The notes below the pieces were generated by a model. It did no database searches. It saw only the letters and a program-made list of their open reading frames with translations, and had not been told where the DNA came from. From RGDT01 sp964630925 (GTDB taxonomy: Bacteria > Planctomycetota > Planctomycetia > Gemmatales > Gemmataceae): a DNA stretch of 64,000 bases. A program made the translations under genes and the position numbers. Within the stretch, counting starts at the first letter, position 1, and each line of letters starts with the position of its first letter. The stretch spans positions 14,373 to 78,372 of the forward strand of contig CAZVZK010000030.1 in assembly GCA_964630925.1 (NCBI GenBank). The letters are read 5' to 3'. Below are positions 34,201 to 41,579 of the stretch, one piece after another.

Positions 34201-35474
34201 TCGACCTGATCAAGGAGAACGCGAGGCGCGGCCCCGAGACACCCGAGGACAAACGGGCCCGTGCCCTGATCCATGCCCAGCAGCCCAGGGACCGCCGCAA
34301 GGCCGTCCGCGAACTGGAGGACTCATTCCTCGGCGTCCGGCCCAGCGCCGGTGAGTCGTTCTTCCTGGCCACCCTGTACGTGGGCAACGGCGAGTGGCCC
34401 AAGGCCAAGGAGATCCTGGTGCGGCTCCTCTCCTCGTCCTCGCGCGAGGCGCAGAATCCCATGTACCTCGCCTACTTCCTCGAACAAATGGCACGCCACG
34501 AGGCCAAGCTGCCGGATCGTCTGGAGAGGGAGGCCGCGCCCTGGCTGGAGCGTCTGGAGAAGGAGGACGCCGGCTCCCTGCGGACGGCGGGGATCAAGGC
34601 CCGTCTGCTGAAGGCGTACAAGCGGGACGCCGACGCCCGCGCCGTGCTCTCCAGATATGCCGGCGCCCACGCCAAGGACGGGGCGAGGCTGATGGGTGCG
34701 GCCCGGCTGACCGAGGCCCTCGGCTACCCCGACGACGCCGAGCCGCACTACCGCGGCGCCGCCCGCCTCCTCGCGGAGAAGGGCGCGGGGCCTCAATTCA
34801 CGCTCGCCCAGTTCCTGGGGCGGCGGGGCAAGACCGCCGAGGCCCTGGAGCTGTGCGCGAAGCTGCGCGGCAAGGTGCCCGACGTGAACATCGGCGAGGC
34901 CGCCGTCAACATCCTCCGCGAGGGGAAGCCCACGCCGGAGCAGACCCGCCTCGTGATCTCCTGGATGCAGGAGGCGAAGAAGAAGCACCCCAAGGAGGAC
35001 TTCTTCGACCTCGTCCTGGCGAACATCGACGACCTGACGGGCGACTCGGCCGCCGCCATCGCGGCCTACCGTGCCGTCCTCTCACGGGACCCCGGCAACC
35101 TGCTGGCCATCAACAACCTGGCGGTCCTGCTGGCGTTCAAGGGGCAGGCGGACGAGGCCCTCGCGTCCATCAACAAGGCGATCGACCTGGCCGGCCCGCA
35201 GCCGGACCTGCTCGACACGAAGGGCATCGTGCTGACCGCCAAGGGCGACTACCGCAAGGCCGTCGAGACGCTCGAGGAGGCGGTGCAGATGGCCCCCGAC
35301 CCGGCCACGCAGGCCCGCCTCGCGGTCGCCCTGTTCCGGGCGGACGAGCCGCGCCAGGCCGGCGAAGCCCTGAAGGCCGCGAAGGCCGCCGGCTTCCAGC
35401 CGTCGGGCCTGCACCCGCTGGAGAGGCCCGCCTACGAGGCCGCGGAGAAGGTGCTCGGGGGTGACGGGTCTTGA
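31278..35474 (+). CDS. Large membrane-anchored tetratricopeptide repeat protein
   Basis: 1,398 residues. The N-terminus (MQRKINLRAVAILLALGAIL followed by STGAYFVRGW) is a signal anchor or single transmembrane helix. The remainder is almost entirely alpha-helical TPR units, for example AGAFLARADAAKEAKDTAKE, ALAVLARAEKALGDRVEVRL and the well-formed C-terminal pair LLAINNLAVLLAFKGQADEA and LDTKGIVLTAKGDYRKAVET. Large TPR proteins of this sort (PrsT-like in XrtA/PEP-CTERM loci) accompany EPS export and are thought to scaffold the export complex in the periplasm. It is followed 137 bp later by the Wza-type lipoprotein. The exact family is inferred from context, since TPRs alone are not diagnostic. 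Confidence 0.78.
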   Translation: MQRKINLRAVAILLALGAILSTGAYFVRGWQIRRNAGAFLARADAAKEAKDTAKELGYLQFYLGQAPHDHEARARLALLFAEHAKTHGLRERAYYFLEAALRVLPDREDLRRQAIRTAGELRRHADAIHHLKVLDEAAGGKDPDIVEALAKNEAARRNWQEAEKRYEQTIGLAPKRTGAYVALARLLRHELNRPRPADADKVIERMAKANPEDRQTQVARAAYLRETDLSAADRERLRQTIGRLALQHAKTLPQALLVAASLEQEAGDTAAARAFLTQGRKLHPKVSAFAQELARLELKAGHKKEALEALRSLSGDRGLDSDYLTTVELMLETGEIDEARKLIERVGRTEEGSPVRDYLEARLAVSEERWLEAMRLLERARKATWLPAEFLQSIALSLSRAHRELGNHDRELEAADAALTFNQGWLPARLARADALVALGLADDALPLYEAVQGRVPDARFAAVALRAARMMRRPELERDWAPIRRQLDETPAGVRQTPRFAQTAARLDVAQGKRDEARKLLEEAVVRHPGEATLWLLLAAVADDGKDAAQALAVLARAEKALGDRVEVRLARARLSERGGDKKAADAALAAAEKEAEKRKGKEQAAWLRAVAAARQGRGDRADAVRLYTRLTELRPDDLPAWRELFDLATGRNDREELDRVVRTLERLEGDLGVTWRLGRALLLATTGDKAGRARATEWLNEAQKHRPGWGKTYLLGARIAEADGDRSRAVEQYQRALRTGEATPEVVARLVGLLSARRDDAEVQAVLARYREMIPHSTELSGASAVAALRGPGTPEKAAENALASLPEASPDPRIQIMRGQVLWAGKKLPEAEKALRLAVKLGPKLPEAHLALVGFLKEGAKKPADAEIEAARAALPPETALLTVAACRDIVGPREKAEEAYKAALAARPDDIATLRAVAGYHLRRGQTAQAEKLLEDVIRRAGADSAVAASARRTLALASAGGGYEQYKKALDLIKENARRGPETPEDKRARALIHAQQPRDRRKAVRELEDSFLGVRPSAGESFFLATLYVGNGEWPKAKEILVRLLSSSSREAQNPMYLAYFLEQMARHEAKLPDRLEREAAPWLERLEKEDAGSLRTAGIKARLLKAYKRDADARAVLSRYAGAHAKDGARLMGAARLTEALGYPDDAEPHYRGAARLLAEKGAGPQFTLAQFLGRRGKTAEALELCAKLRGKVPDVNIGEAAVNILREGKPTPEQTRLVISWMQEAKKKHPKEDFFDLVLANIDDLTGDSAAAIAAYRAVLSRDPGNLLAINNLAVLLAFKGQADEALASINKAIDLAGPQPDLLDTKGIVLTAKGDYRKAVETLEEAVQMAPDPATQARLAVALFRADEPRQAGEALKAAKAAGFQPSGLHPLERPAYEAAEKVLGGDGS

Positions 35475-35611
35475 GCGATTGACGGTGAGCCGGGAAAAAA
35501 GGGGGAGCGGCGGGGCCGCCCGTGCCGATGGTAGGGGTGGCGACGGCGGTGCCGCGTCCGCAAGGCCGCATCACCGCCCCGCACTTCCCAACTTCCCAAG
35601 GGGTCCGACCC

Positions 35612-36694
35612 ATGACACCCGGCCGGCACGCCGTCCCTCGTCCCGTCATCGTCCTGCTCGCGGCGGCCATCCTCGCGGCGGCCGGCTGTCATCACGGCGG
35701 GCTGCGGCACGCGCAGCCCTCGCCGCTCCCGGACGTGCCGCGGGAGCTGGCCAAGCACACCCTCATGGACTACGTGATCGAGCCGCCCGACCTCCTCGTG
35801 ATCGACGCCGTCTCGGTCGTCCCCAAGCCGCCCTACCGCGTCACGTCCGGCGACGTGCTGCTCGTGCAGGTCCCCAACGCCTTCGAGACCGAGCCGATCG
35901 CCGGCCCCTTCCCGATCGAGCCGGAGGGCACGGTCAACCTGGGCGCGGCCTACGGCATCGTCAAGGTGGCGGGCCTCACCGTCCCCGAGATCCGCGAGAA
36001 GCTGCTCGGCCACCTCAAGGACATCATCAAGGAGCCGAAGGTGTTCGTGGGCCTCGCCCAGACGCGGGCCATGCAGCAGATCCGCGGCCAGCACCTCGTC
36101 ACGCCCGACGGCCGCGTCCGGCTGGGGGTCTACGGCGAGGTGCCGGTGGTCGGCCTGACCGTGCCGGAGGCCCGCCGTGCCATCGAGGCCCACCTGGGGC
36201 AGTACCTCCAGAATCCGGAGGTGTCGGTGGACGTGGCCGCATACAACAGCAAGCTGATCTACGTCGTCTTCGACGGGGGCGGCAGCGGGCAGCAGATCCT
36301 GCGCCTGCCGGTCACCGGCAACGACACGGTACTCGACGCCCTGGCGCAGGCGGGCGGCCTCACGCCGGTCTCCAGCGAGCACCGCATCTGGGTGGCCCGC
36401 CCCGCGCCGGCCGACTCCCCCGGTGACCAGATGCTGCCCGTGGACTGGGTCGGCATCACCGCCGCGGGCCGCACGGCGACGAACTACCAGCTGCTCCCGG
36501 GCGACCGCATCTACGTCCAGGCCAGGCCGCTGGTCCGCGTGGACACCGCCCTCGCCCGGGTCATCGCCCCGTTCGAGCGGATCTTCGGGTTCACCCTGCT
36601 CGGCACCTCTTCCATCCGCGCCCTCCGGTTCACCGCCAACAACGGTGGCAACGGCGGCAATGGGGGCGGCGGCGGCGGCTTCGGCGGGTTCTGA
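35612..36694 (+). CDS. Polysaccharide export lipoprotein, Wza/OtsA-like SLBB protein
   Basis: Start ATG at 35612, 360 residues. It has a lipoprotein signal with lipobox LAAAGC (Cys26). Residues ~60-150 are the Poly_export (Wza) domain: YRVTSGDVLLVQVPN, FPIEPEGTVNLGAAYGIVKV and LTVPEIREKLLGHLKDIIKE. Two soluble-ligand-binding beta-grasp (SLBB)-like units follow: GRVRLGVYGEVPVVGLTVPE, and the LPVTGNDTVLDALAQAGGLT region with NYQLLPGDRIYVQ. The tail is Gly/Asn-rich. It would form the outer-membrane-side exit of the EPS made by this cluster. No Wzc-type kinase is seen next to it. It precedes a strong extended -10 promoter for the next gene. Confidence 0.87.
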   Translation: MTPGRHAVPRPVIVLLAAAILAAAGCHHGGLRHAQPSPLPDVPRELAKHTLMDYVIEPPDLLVIDAVSVVPKPPYRVTSGDVLLVQVPNAFETEPIAGPFPIEPEGTVNLGAAYGIVKVAGLTVPEIREKLLGHLKDIIKEPKVFVGLAQTRAMQQIRGQHLVTPDGRVRLGVYGEVPVVGLTVPEARRAIEAHLGQYLQNPEVSVDVAAYNSKLIYVVFDGGGSGQQILRLPVTGNDTVLDALAQAGGLTPVSSEHRIWVARPAPADSPGDQMLPVDWVGITAAGRTATNYQLLPGDRIYVQARPLVRVDTALARVIAPFERIFGFTLLGTSSIRALRFTANNGGNGGNGGGGGGFGGF

Positions 36695-36705
36695 CGCCCC
36701 CGGCC

Positions 36706-36714
36706 TGGTATAAT
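36706..36714 (+). promoter_or_regulatory. Extended -10 promoter (TGGTATAAT)
   Basis: A perfect TATAAT (36709-36714) with the upstream TG of an extended -10, only 12 bp after the wza-like stop. No good -35 is visible at 17 bp, as is usual for extended -10 promoters. The start would fall near 36721, inside the hairpin that follows. Confidence 0.6.
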
Positions 36715-36717
36715 GTC

Positions 36718-36746
36718 CCGCGGGGCCGGCCTTCCCGGCCCCGCGG
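36718..36746 (+). promoter_or_regulatory. 5'-leader hairpin, perfect 12-bp stem
   Basis: Arms 36718-36729 (CCGCGGGGCCGG) and 36735-36746 pair perfectly with a 5-nt loop, right at the predicted transcription start and before the Shine-Dalgarno CCCGGAGGACAC. It could stabilise the mRNA 5' end, or alternatively terminate the upstream operon. No U-run follows. Confidence 0.5.
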
Positions 36747-36770
36747 CCGTCGCCCGGAGGACACTCGCCG

Positions 36771-37232
36771 ATGAAGAGACCGACCCTCGCGGCCCTGCTC
36801 GCGGCCGCCCTGCTGTTCCCGGCCGCCGCCACCGCCCAGGGCCTCCGCCCCGGAATCGCGCCCAACACCCGCCCGGCGTTCAGCCCCTACCTGAACCTCC
36901 TCCGCCCGGGCACCTCGCCCGCGTTGAACTACTACGGCCTGGTCCGGCCGGAGCTGGCCTTCCGCGACTCCATCCAGACCCTCCAGGGGGACGTGGCGAC
37001 GAACCGCCGGCTGATCACCACCGGCCAGGGGGGTGCGGCCGGCGAGGTGACGACGGGCCACAACGCCAGGTACCTCAACACCGGCGGGTACTTCCTGAAC
37101 ATGACCGGCGGGACGGGCGGCACCGGGGGCGGGGGGACGCCGGCCGGCCGGCCCGCCGGCTTGCAGGGGGGTGGCGCCCGCGCGGGGGGGAAGGCGCCGG
37201 CGAAGGCGCCCGCCGGCGGCAAGGGCAAGTGA
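36771..37232 (+). CDS. Small secreted Gly-rich protein
   Basis: 153 residues with an ATG after CGGAGGACACTCGCCG. The signal peptide KRPTLAALLAAALLFPAAAT ends at AQ. The mature region (GLRPGIAPNTRPAFSPYLNL, LRPGTSPALNYYGLVRPELA, FRDSIQTLQGDVATNRRLIT) is conserved-looking and resembles a short planctomycete secreted family, followed by a Gly/Ala/Lys-rich tail (GGTGGTGGGGTPAGRPAG). Function is unknown. It has its own extended -10 promoter and leader hairpin, suggesting strong independent expression. It converges on the FHA gene with a 7-bp gap. Confidence 0.65.
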   Translation: MKRPTLAALLAAALLFPAAATAQGLRPGIAPNTRPAFSPYLNLLRPGTSPALNYYGLVRPELAFRDSIQTLQGDVATNRRLITTGQGGAAGEVTTGHNARYLNTGGYFLNMTGGTGGTGGGGTPAGRPAGLQGGGARAGGKAPAKAPAGGKGK

Positions 37233-37239
37233 GCGGGGC

Positions 37240-38613
37240 CTACCCGCCGAAGCCGGGCAACGCGCCCAGGATCCGCTGCCAGATGGTCTGCCTCTGGGCC
37301 TCCAGGGCCGCGATCTTCGCGGCCAGGGCGCCGTGAACGTCCGCGTCCGCCTCCGCGTTGGCCGGCGGGGGTGGGGTCGGGCCCGGTGGCGGGGCCTCGG
37401 GGGCTTCGGCCGGTGGCTGGGGCGTCGGCCTCGGGGCCGGGGCGTGGGAGGCCGCGGCCCCGTTGATCGGCGCCGGCTGCCTGGCACGCCCTGGCGGCTT
37501 CTCGCGACGCGCCTCCTCGGCGGCCCTGGCGAGCGCTTGCTGGTTGAGACGCGCCTCCTGGATCTCCAGGCTCAGCTCACGCAGACGTTGTAGCTCGGTG
37601 CGGACGAGGTCCATCTGGTCCGTGTGCATCCGGTGGATCATCTGCATCATCATGAGCAGCGTCTGCTGGAACTGGTCCATCATGTGCTGCTGCATCTGCC
37701 CGAACTGCTGGAGGATGGGCAGCAGCGCCGCGTTCCCGACCTCCAGGGCCGCGGGGGGCCCCGGCGGGGACGGGTCGGGCAGGGCGGCCGGGAGGAACGT
37801 GGGCTGCGGGGCGGGCACGAGGGTTTGCGGGCCGTCCGCCCCGGGGAGCCCGAGGGGGCGGGCGACGCGGCCCGGGGCGGGCTTCTCCAGGAGGGTGACC
37901 GTCTGGACCGGGGACCGGGGGCGGAAGACCACGTTGTACGGCCCCACCCCCAGACAATCGCCCTCGCGGACCGCCCCGGATTTCGCCCGCGCCCCGTTGA
38001 GGGTGATCCCCCCGGCGCTGCACAGGTCGGCCACCCAGAAGCCCGCCGGCGTGACGACGAGGCAGCAGTGATACTTCGAGACGCCCGGCCCGACCAGCTT
38101 CACCCGGGCGTCCGGCGCCCGGCCGATGAGGGCGAGGCAGCGGTTGATCCGCCACTGGGAGACGATGCGGCCGTCGAGCATGATGTCGGCGGAGAGCTGG
38201 GGCAGCATCGATGAATCCGGGGTACGCTCGGACAACGGCTCGGCCGGCGGCCCCCATTCCCATTCGGGATCCTCGGCCGGGGTCAGCTCGCAGCGGACGT
38301 GGAACGGCCCCACGCGGACGAACTCCCGTGGGCGCAGCCACGCGGCCGCGCACGGGCTCATGCCCCGGAAGCACCCCGTGCGGCTGCCCAGATCGACCGC
38401 GTACACCCGCCCCGCGAGCACCTGGAGGTAGAGGTGGGTCGAGCTGACGCGCTCGTCATCCAGGGCCACGTCGCAACGGGCCTCCCTCCCCGCCACCACG
38501 CAGGGGGCCTCGATCGTGTGCTCCCGCCGTTCACCGTCGGCCGGGCCGACGGCGGTGACGCTCAGCGGCCCCTGGGCGCCGCAGGCCGCGAGGAACGTGT
38601 CTTGGTTCTGCAT
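37240..38613 (-). CDS. Double FHA-domain protein
   Basis: 457 residues. FHA domain 1 at ~20-105 contains VVAGREARCDVALDDERVSS followed by THLYLQVLAGRVYAVDLGS, the GR and SxxH motifs that bind phosphothreonine. FHA domain 2 at ~155-235 has LIGRAPDARVKLVGPGVSKY and HCCLVVTPAGFWVADLCSAG with TLNGARAK. A Pro-rich linker follows, then a Met/Gln-rich helix (LLPILQQFGQMQQHMMDQFQ, TLLMMMQMIHRMHTDQMDL) likely to form a coiled coil, and a Pro/Ala-rich tail ending LGALPGFGG. It is a phospho-dependent adaptor, plausibly reading Ser/Thr kinases such as the one at 41580. No enzymatic domain is visible. Confidence 0.82.
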   Translation of the reverse strand: MQNQDTFLAACGAQGPLSVTAVGPADGERREHTIEAPCVVAGREARCDVALDDERVSSTHLYLQVLAGRVYAVDLGSRTGCFRGMSPCAAAWLRPREFVRVGPFHVRCELTPAEDPEWEWGPPAEPLSERTPDSSMLPQLSADIMLDGRIVSQWRINRCLALIGRAPDARVKLVGPGVSKYHCCLVVTPAGFWVADLCSAGGITLNGARAKSGAVREGDCLGVGPYNVVFRPRSPVQTVTLLEKPAPGRVARPLGLPGADGPQTLVPAPQPTFLPAALPDPSPPGPPAALEVGNAALLPILQQFGQMQQHMMDQFQQTLLMMMQMIHRMHTDQMDLVRTELQRLRELSLEIQEARLNQQALARAAEEARREKPPGRARQPAPINGAAASHAPAPRPTPQPPAEAPEAPPPGPTPPPPANAEADADVHGALAAKIAALEAQRQTIWQRILGALPGFGG

Positions 38614-39021
38614 GGGCAGCGGGTCACCTCGGGGCGGGGCAGGCCCTGTCCTTCTGCCTGTCTCCCCATTTTACCTCCCTCATCGACTCGCCGCCAGCCT
38701 CTGGCGCCGATCGGGAGCATTCCCGTACCAGCGCGGGGGGGGCGTGAAGTGGGCGTGTGGCCAGGTGACCCGCGCACCCGGCGCCGACCGGCGGCTCCGT
38801 GCGTCAAAGAACGCCGGGTCACCTGGCCACTCGGGTTGGAAAGTGGCCGGGTGACTTCAGGGCTGGCTTTGCGTTTCATGGGGGCAATTCGCCGCGCAGG
38901 GATGACGCTCCCGGTGCCGCGTGCCTCACTTCGAGGCATCGGGCTCCGAGAGCGTGCCGAGAGCGTCGGCGATTGCTGAACGCCACCGGGCGGAGCCCGG
39001 CACCTCATCGTGGCGCCGCCG
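38614..39021. repeat. Intergenic region with second GTCACCTGGCCAC repeat locus
   Basis: No gene is seen in these 408 bp. Positions 38741-38850 carry the repeat family also found at 7040-7320. A perfect 15-bp inverted pair GTGGCCAGGTGACCC (38757-38771) and its complement (38816-38830) is separated by 44 bp containing GGCGCC and GTGCGTCAAAGAACGCC. A third unit AAGTGGCCGGGTGAC lies at about 38840-38854. Confidence 0.6.
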
Positions 39022-40968
39022 TCACGCCTCTTCGAGGTACGTGTAGCCGTCCAGGCCGTTCTCGTAGAACTGGATGAACTTCTTCGACTCGCTCGCCGAG
39101 ATCTTCCCGGCCTTCACCGCGCGCTCCAGGTCCTTTCGCAGCAGCTCGGTCATCTTCTCGCCGTTGAACTGCACGTAGGCCAGCACCTCGCGCACGGTGT
39201 CGCCCTTGATCACCTCGTCGATGGTGTACTCGCCGTCGTCGTCGATGCTGACGTGGACCGCGTTGGTGTCGCCGAACAGGTTGTGCAGGTCGCCCAGGAT
39301 CTCCTGATACGCCCCGAGCAGGAACGCCCCCAGGTAGTACGGCTCCTCCGGACGCAGCGGGTGCAGCTGCAGCGTGTTCCGCACGTCGCGGAGGTCGATG
39401 AACTGGTCCACCTTGCCGTCGGAGTCGCAGGTGATGTCGCCCAGCACCCCGCGCCGCGTCGGCTCCTCGTTCAGCCGGTGGATCGGCATGATGGGGAAGA
39501 GCTGCTTGATCGCCCAGCTATCCGGCATCGACTGGAACACGCTGAAGTTGCAGAAGTACGTGTCCGACAGCAGCGACTCGAGGCCCTGCAGCTCCTCCGG
39601 GGTGTACTCCAGCTCGCGCACCATCCGCAGGATCTTGCTGCACACCGCCCAGAACAGCCGCTCCACCAGCGCCCGGTGCTCGATGGGCATGCTGCCCAGG
39701 TTGAAGTGGTCCAGCGCCTCGTCCACCGCCTGCACCGCGTCGTGGTAGCTCTCCAGCAGGTTCTTCTTCTTCAGGTCGCGGTGGATGCCGAAGAGGTCCG
39801 TCACCTGCTGCGGGGCCTCGGGCGGCAGCTCCGGCGGCACCTGGAAGCGGTCGAAGTCGCTGACGCCCAGCACGTCGAAGACGAGCATGCTGTGGTACGC
39901 GACCACCGCCCGGCCCGATTCGCTCACGATGGTCGGGTGCGGCACCGAGCACTCGTCGCAGACGCTCTTGATGCGGAACACCACGTCGTTGGCGTACTCC
40001 TGCAGCGTGTAGTTCACGCTCGACTCGAAGTCGGTCTGCGAGCCGTCGTAGTCGATGCCCAGGCCGCCGCCCACGTCGAGGAACCGAACGCCGGCGCCGA
40101 CGCGGTGCAATTCGACGTACACGCGTGTGGCCTCGGTGAGGGCGTTCTTGATGGAGCGGATGTTGGTGATCTGGCTGCCGAGGTGGAAGTGGACGAGCTG
40201 GAGGCAGTCCTCCATGCCCCGCTTCTTGAGCGACTCGACGGCCTCCAGCGCCTCGCTGAGGGTCAGGCCGAACTTCGAGCGGTAGCCCGCCGACGAGCGC
40301 CACCGCCCCGCGCCGCGTGCGGCGAGCTTGACGCGCACGCCGATCACCGGGCGCACCTTGAGCTGCTCCGCGTGGCGGATGATGAGGTCCAGCTCGCTGT
40401 ACTTCTCGACGACGGGGATGACCTGCTTGCCGATCTTGCGGGCGAGCATGGCCATCTGGATGAACTCGTCGTCCTTGAAGCCGTTGCAGATGATGGGGGT
40501 GTTGTTCTCCGCGGCCCGCCCGCCGCCGTTGGTCAGGGCGAGGACGGCGAGCAATTCGGGCTTGCTGCCGGCCTCCAGGCCGAAGTCATACGGCTTGCCG
40601 AAATCCAGGATCTCCTCGACGACCTGGCGCTGCTGGTTGACCTTGATGGGGTAGACGCAGACGTACTTGTTGCCGTACTCGAACTCCTTGATGGCGTTGC
40701 AGAACGCCTCGTGCAGCTCGCCGACGCGGTGGCGGAGGATGTCGGTGAAGCGGAGGAGGATGGGGAGCTGGATGCCGCGGGCCTGGAGCTGATCGACGAT
40801 CTCCTTGAGGTCCACGAAGCGGTCGGACCGCTTGGTCGGGTGGACCTGGAGGTGCCCCGAGCGGCCGATCGAGAAATAGCCCTTGCCCCAGTTGCGGACG
40901 CCGTACGTCTCGATGGCGTCGGCGATCTTCCACTTCTCCATCAATTCCGGCTCTGCGCCCTTGGCCAT
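39022..40968 (-). CDS. speA: Biosynthetic arginine decarboxylase
   Basis: Start ATG at 40968 (MAKGAEPELMEKWKIADAIE) after GAGAGGGG, giving 648 residues, normal for SpeA. It is a fold-III PLP enzyme: the PLP Lys is in VCVYPIKVNQQ (~106). Further SpeA words are FGLEAGSKPELLAVLAL, RVKLAARGAGRWRSSAGYRS, LVHFHLGSQITNIRSIKNAL, FLDVGGGLGIDYDGS and the C-terminal NFSVFQSMPDSWAIKQLFPI. It converts arginine to agmatine and CO2 for polyamine synthesis in the cytoplasm. No agmatinase gene is adjacent. A promoter with TATACT lies about 95 bp upstream. An in-frame extension upstream of 40968 is not protein-like. Confidence 0.95.
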   Translation of the reverse strand: MAKGAEPELMEKWKIADAIETYGVRNWGKGYFSIGRSGHLQVHPTKRSDRFVDLKEIVDQLQARGIQLPILLRFTDILRHRVGELHEAFCNAIKEFEYGNKYVCVYPIKVNQQRQVVEEILDFGKPYDFGLEAGSKPELLAVLALTNGGGRAAENNTPIICNGFKDDEFIQMAMLARKIGKQVIPVVEKYSELDLIIRHAEQLKVRPVIGVRVKLAARGAGRWRSSAGYRSKFGLTLSEALEAVESLKKRGMEDCLQLVHFHLGSQITNIRSIKNALTEATRVYVELHRVGAGVRFLDVGGGLGIDYDGSQTDFESSVNYTLQEYANDVVFRIKSVCDECSVPHPTIVSESGRAVVAYHSMLVFDVLGVSDFDRFQVPPELPPEAPQQVTDLFGIHRDLKKKNLLESYHDAVQAVDEALDHFNLGSMPIEHRALVERLFWAVCSKILRMVRELEYTPEELQGLESLLSDTYFCNFSVFQSMPDSWAIKQLFPIMPIHRLNEEPTRRGVLGDITCDSDGKVDQFIDLRDVRNTLQLHPLRPEEPYYLGAFLLGAYQEILGDLHNLFGDTNAVHVSIDDDGEYTIDEVIKGDTVREVLAYVQFNGEKMTELLRKDLERAVKAGKISASESKKFIQFYENGLDGYTYLEEA

Positions 40969-41059
40969 CGAGTGGGCCCCTCTCGTCGAAACGGGTTGTC
41001 GGCGGAAGGCTGCACCGCACCTGTTCTCTGTCCGTAGGGCCAGGCCGCAGCTTGTCGTT

Positions 41060-41086
41060 AGTATAGGGGTGCGGGCAGCGCGGCAA
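41060..41086 (-). promoter_or_regulatory. Candidate speA promoter
   Basis: In the minus sense TTGCCG (41081-41086) and TATACT (41060-41065) are separated by 15 bp. The -10 is strong and the spacer slightly short. The predicted leader to the speA ATG is about 85 nt. Confidence 0.5.
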
Positions 41087-41171
41087 GTGGAGGAGGGCCG
41101 CCGGCGCGGGATGTGCAATACGGATACACCAGGGGGGCGATTACGATGCAGCGTGGGGGCTGGGGAATGAA

Positions 41172-41212
41172 GGCGGGCAGGCTGAAGACCCGCTGTCTTC
41201 TGCCTGCCCGCC
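41172..41212 (-). terminator. 18-bp hairpin between the 63-aa gene and speA
   Basis: Arms 41172-41189 and 41195-41212 pair over 18 bp with one mismatch and a 5-nt loop. It lies 32 bp after the stop of the small minus-strand gene and upstream of the speA promoter, the position expected for a terminator. The downstream T-tract is weak (TTCATTCCCC). Confidence 0.6.
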
Positions 41213-41244
41213 CTGCCGTGCCACCGCCGCCAGCCGTCGCCCGA

Positions 41245-41436
41245 TCAGCCCTCGCCTTCCGTCATCGGCCGGCACACCATGCGGCCGTTCTCGTCTTGAA
41301 CCCAGATGAAGCCGTTGCTGTCGGGCCGACCGTCGGCCGCCGGGCCGCGGCCGGCCATCGCGGAGTTCAGCTCGCGCGCGTTCAGCCCGGCCTTGCGTCC
41401 CTGGGTCAGCAGCCGCTCGTATTCGCTCTTTGTCAC
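41245..41436 (-). CDS. Small protein, 63 aa
   Basis: It starts with GTG at 41436, preceded by AGCAGGTGATGCC (the nearer ATG is followed immediately by a stop). The product, TKSEYERLLTQGRKAGLNAR followed by ELNSAMAGRGPAADGRPDSN and a GFIWVQDENGRMVCRPM end, is hydrophilic and without signal or membrane segment. Codon-position bias looks coding. It reads like a small planctomycete-specific protein, but I do not recognise a family. A hairpin terminator follows. It is divergent from the kinase gene at 41580. Confidence 0.6.
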   Translation of the reverse strand: MTKSEYERLLTQGRKAGLNARELNSAMAGRGPAADGRPDSNGFIWVQDENGRMVCRPMTEGEG

Positions 41437-41579
41437 GGCATCACCTGCTTGGGCCTTACCGTCCTAACCAATCTATAGCATCTTCGGCGCCGCGGCGGGC
41501 TGATGTACAACAATATGCCCTTGCCGGCACGCCGATGCTGGCCCGACAATAGCCTGCCGCACGCCCGGGGGACGCCCGA

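Noticed and set aside
31638..34274. 878-codon open frame on the minus strand
   Set aside because: Antisense shadow of the large TPR gene, with no signal peptide, motif or ribosome-binding site.
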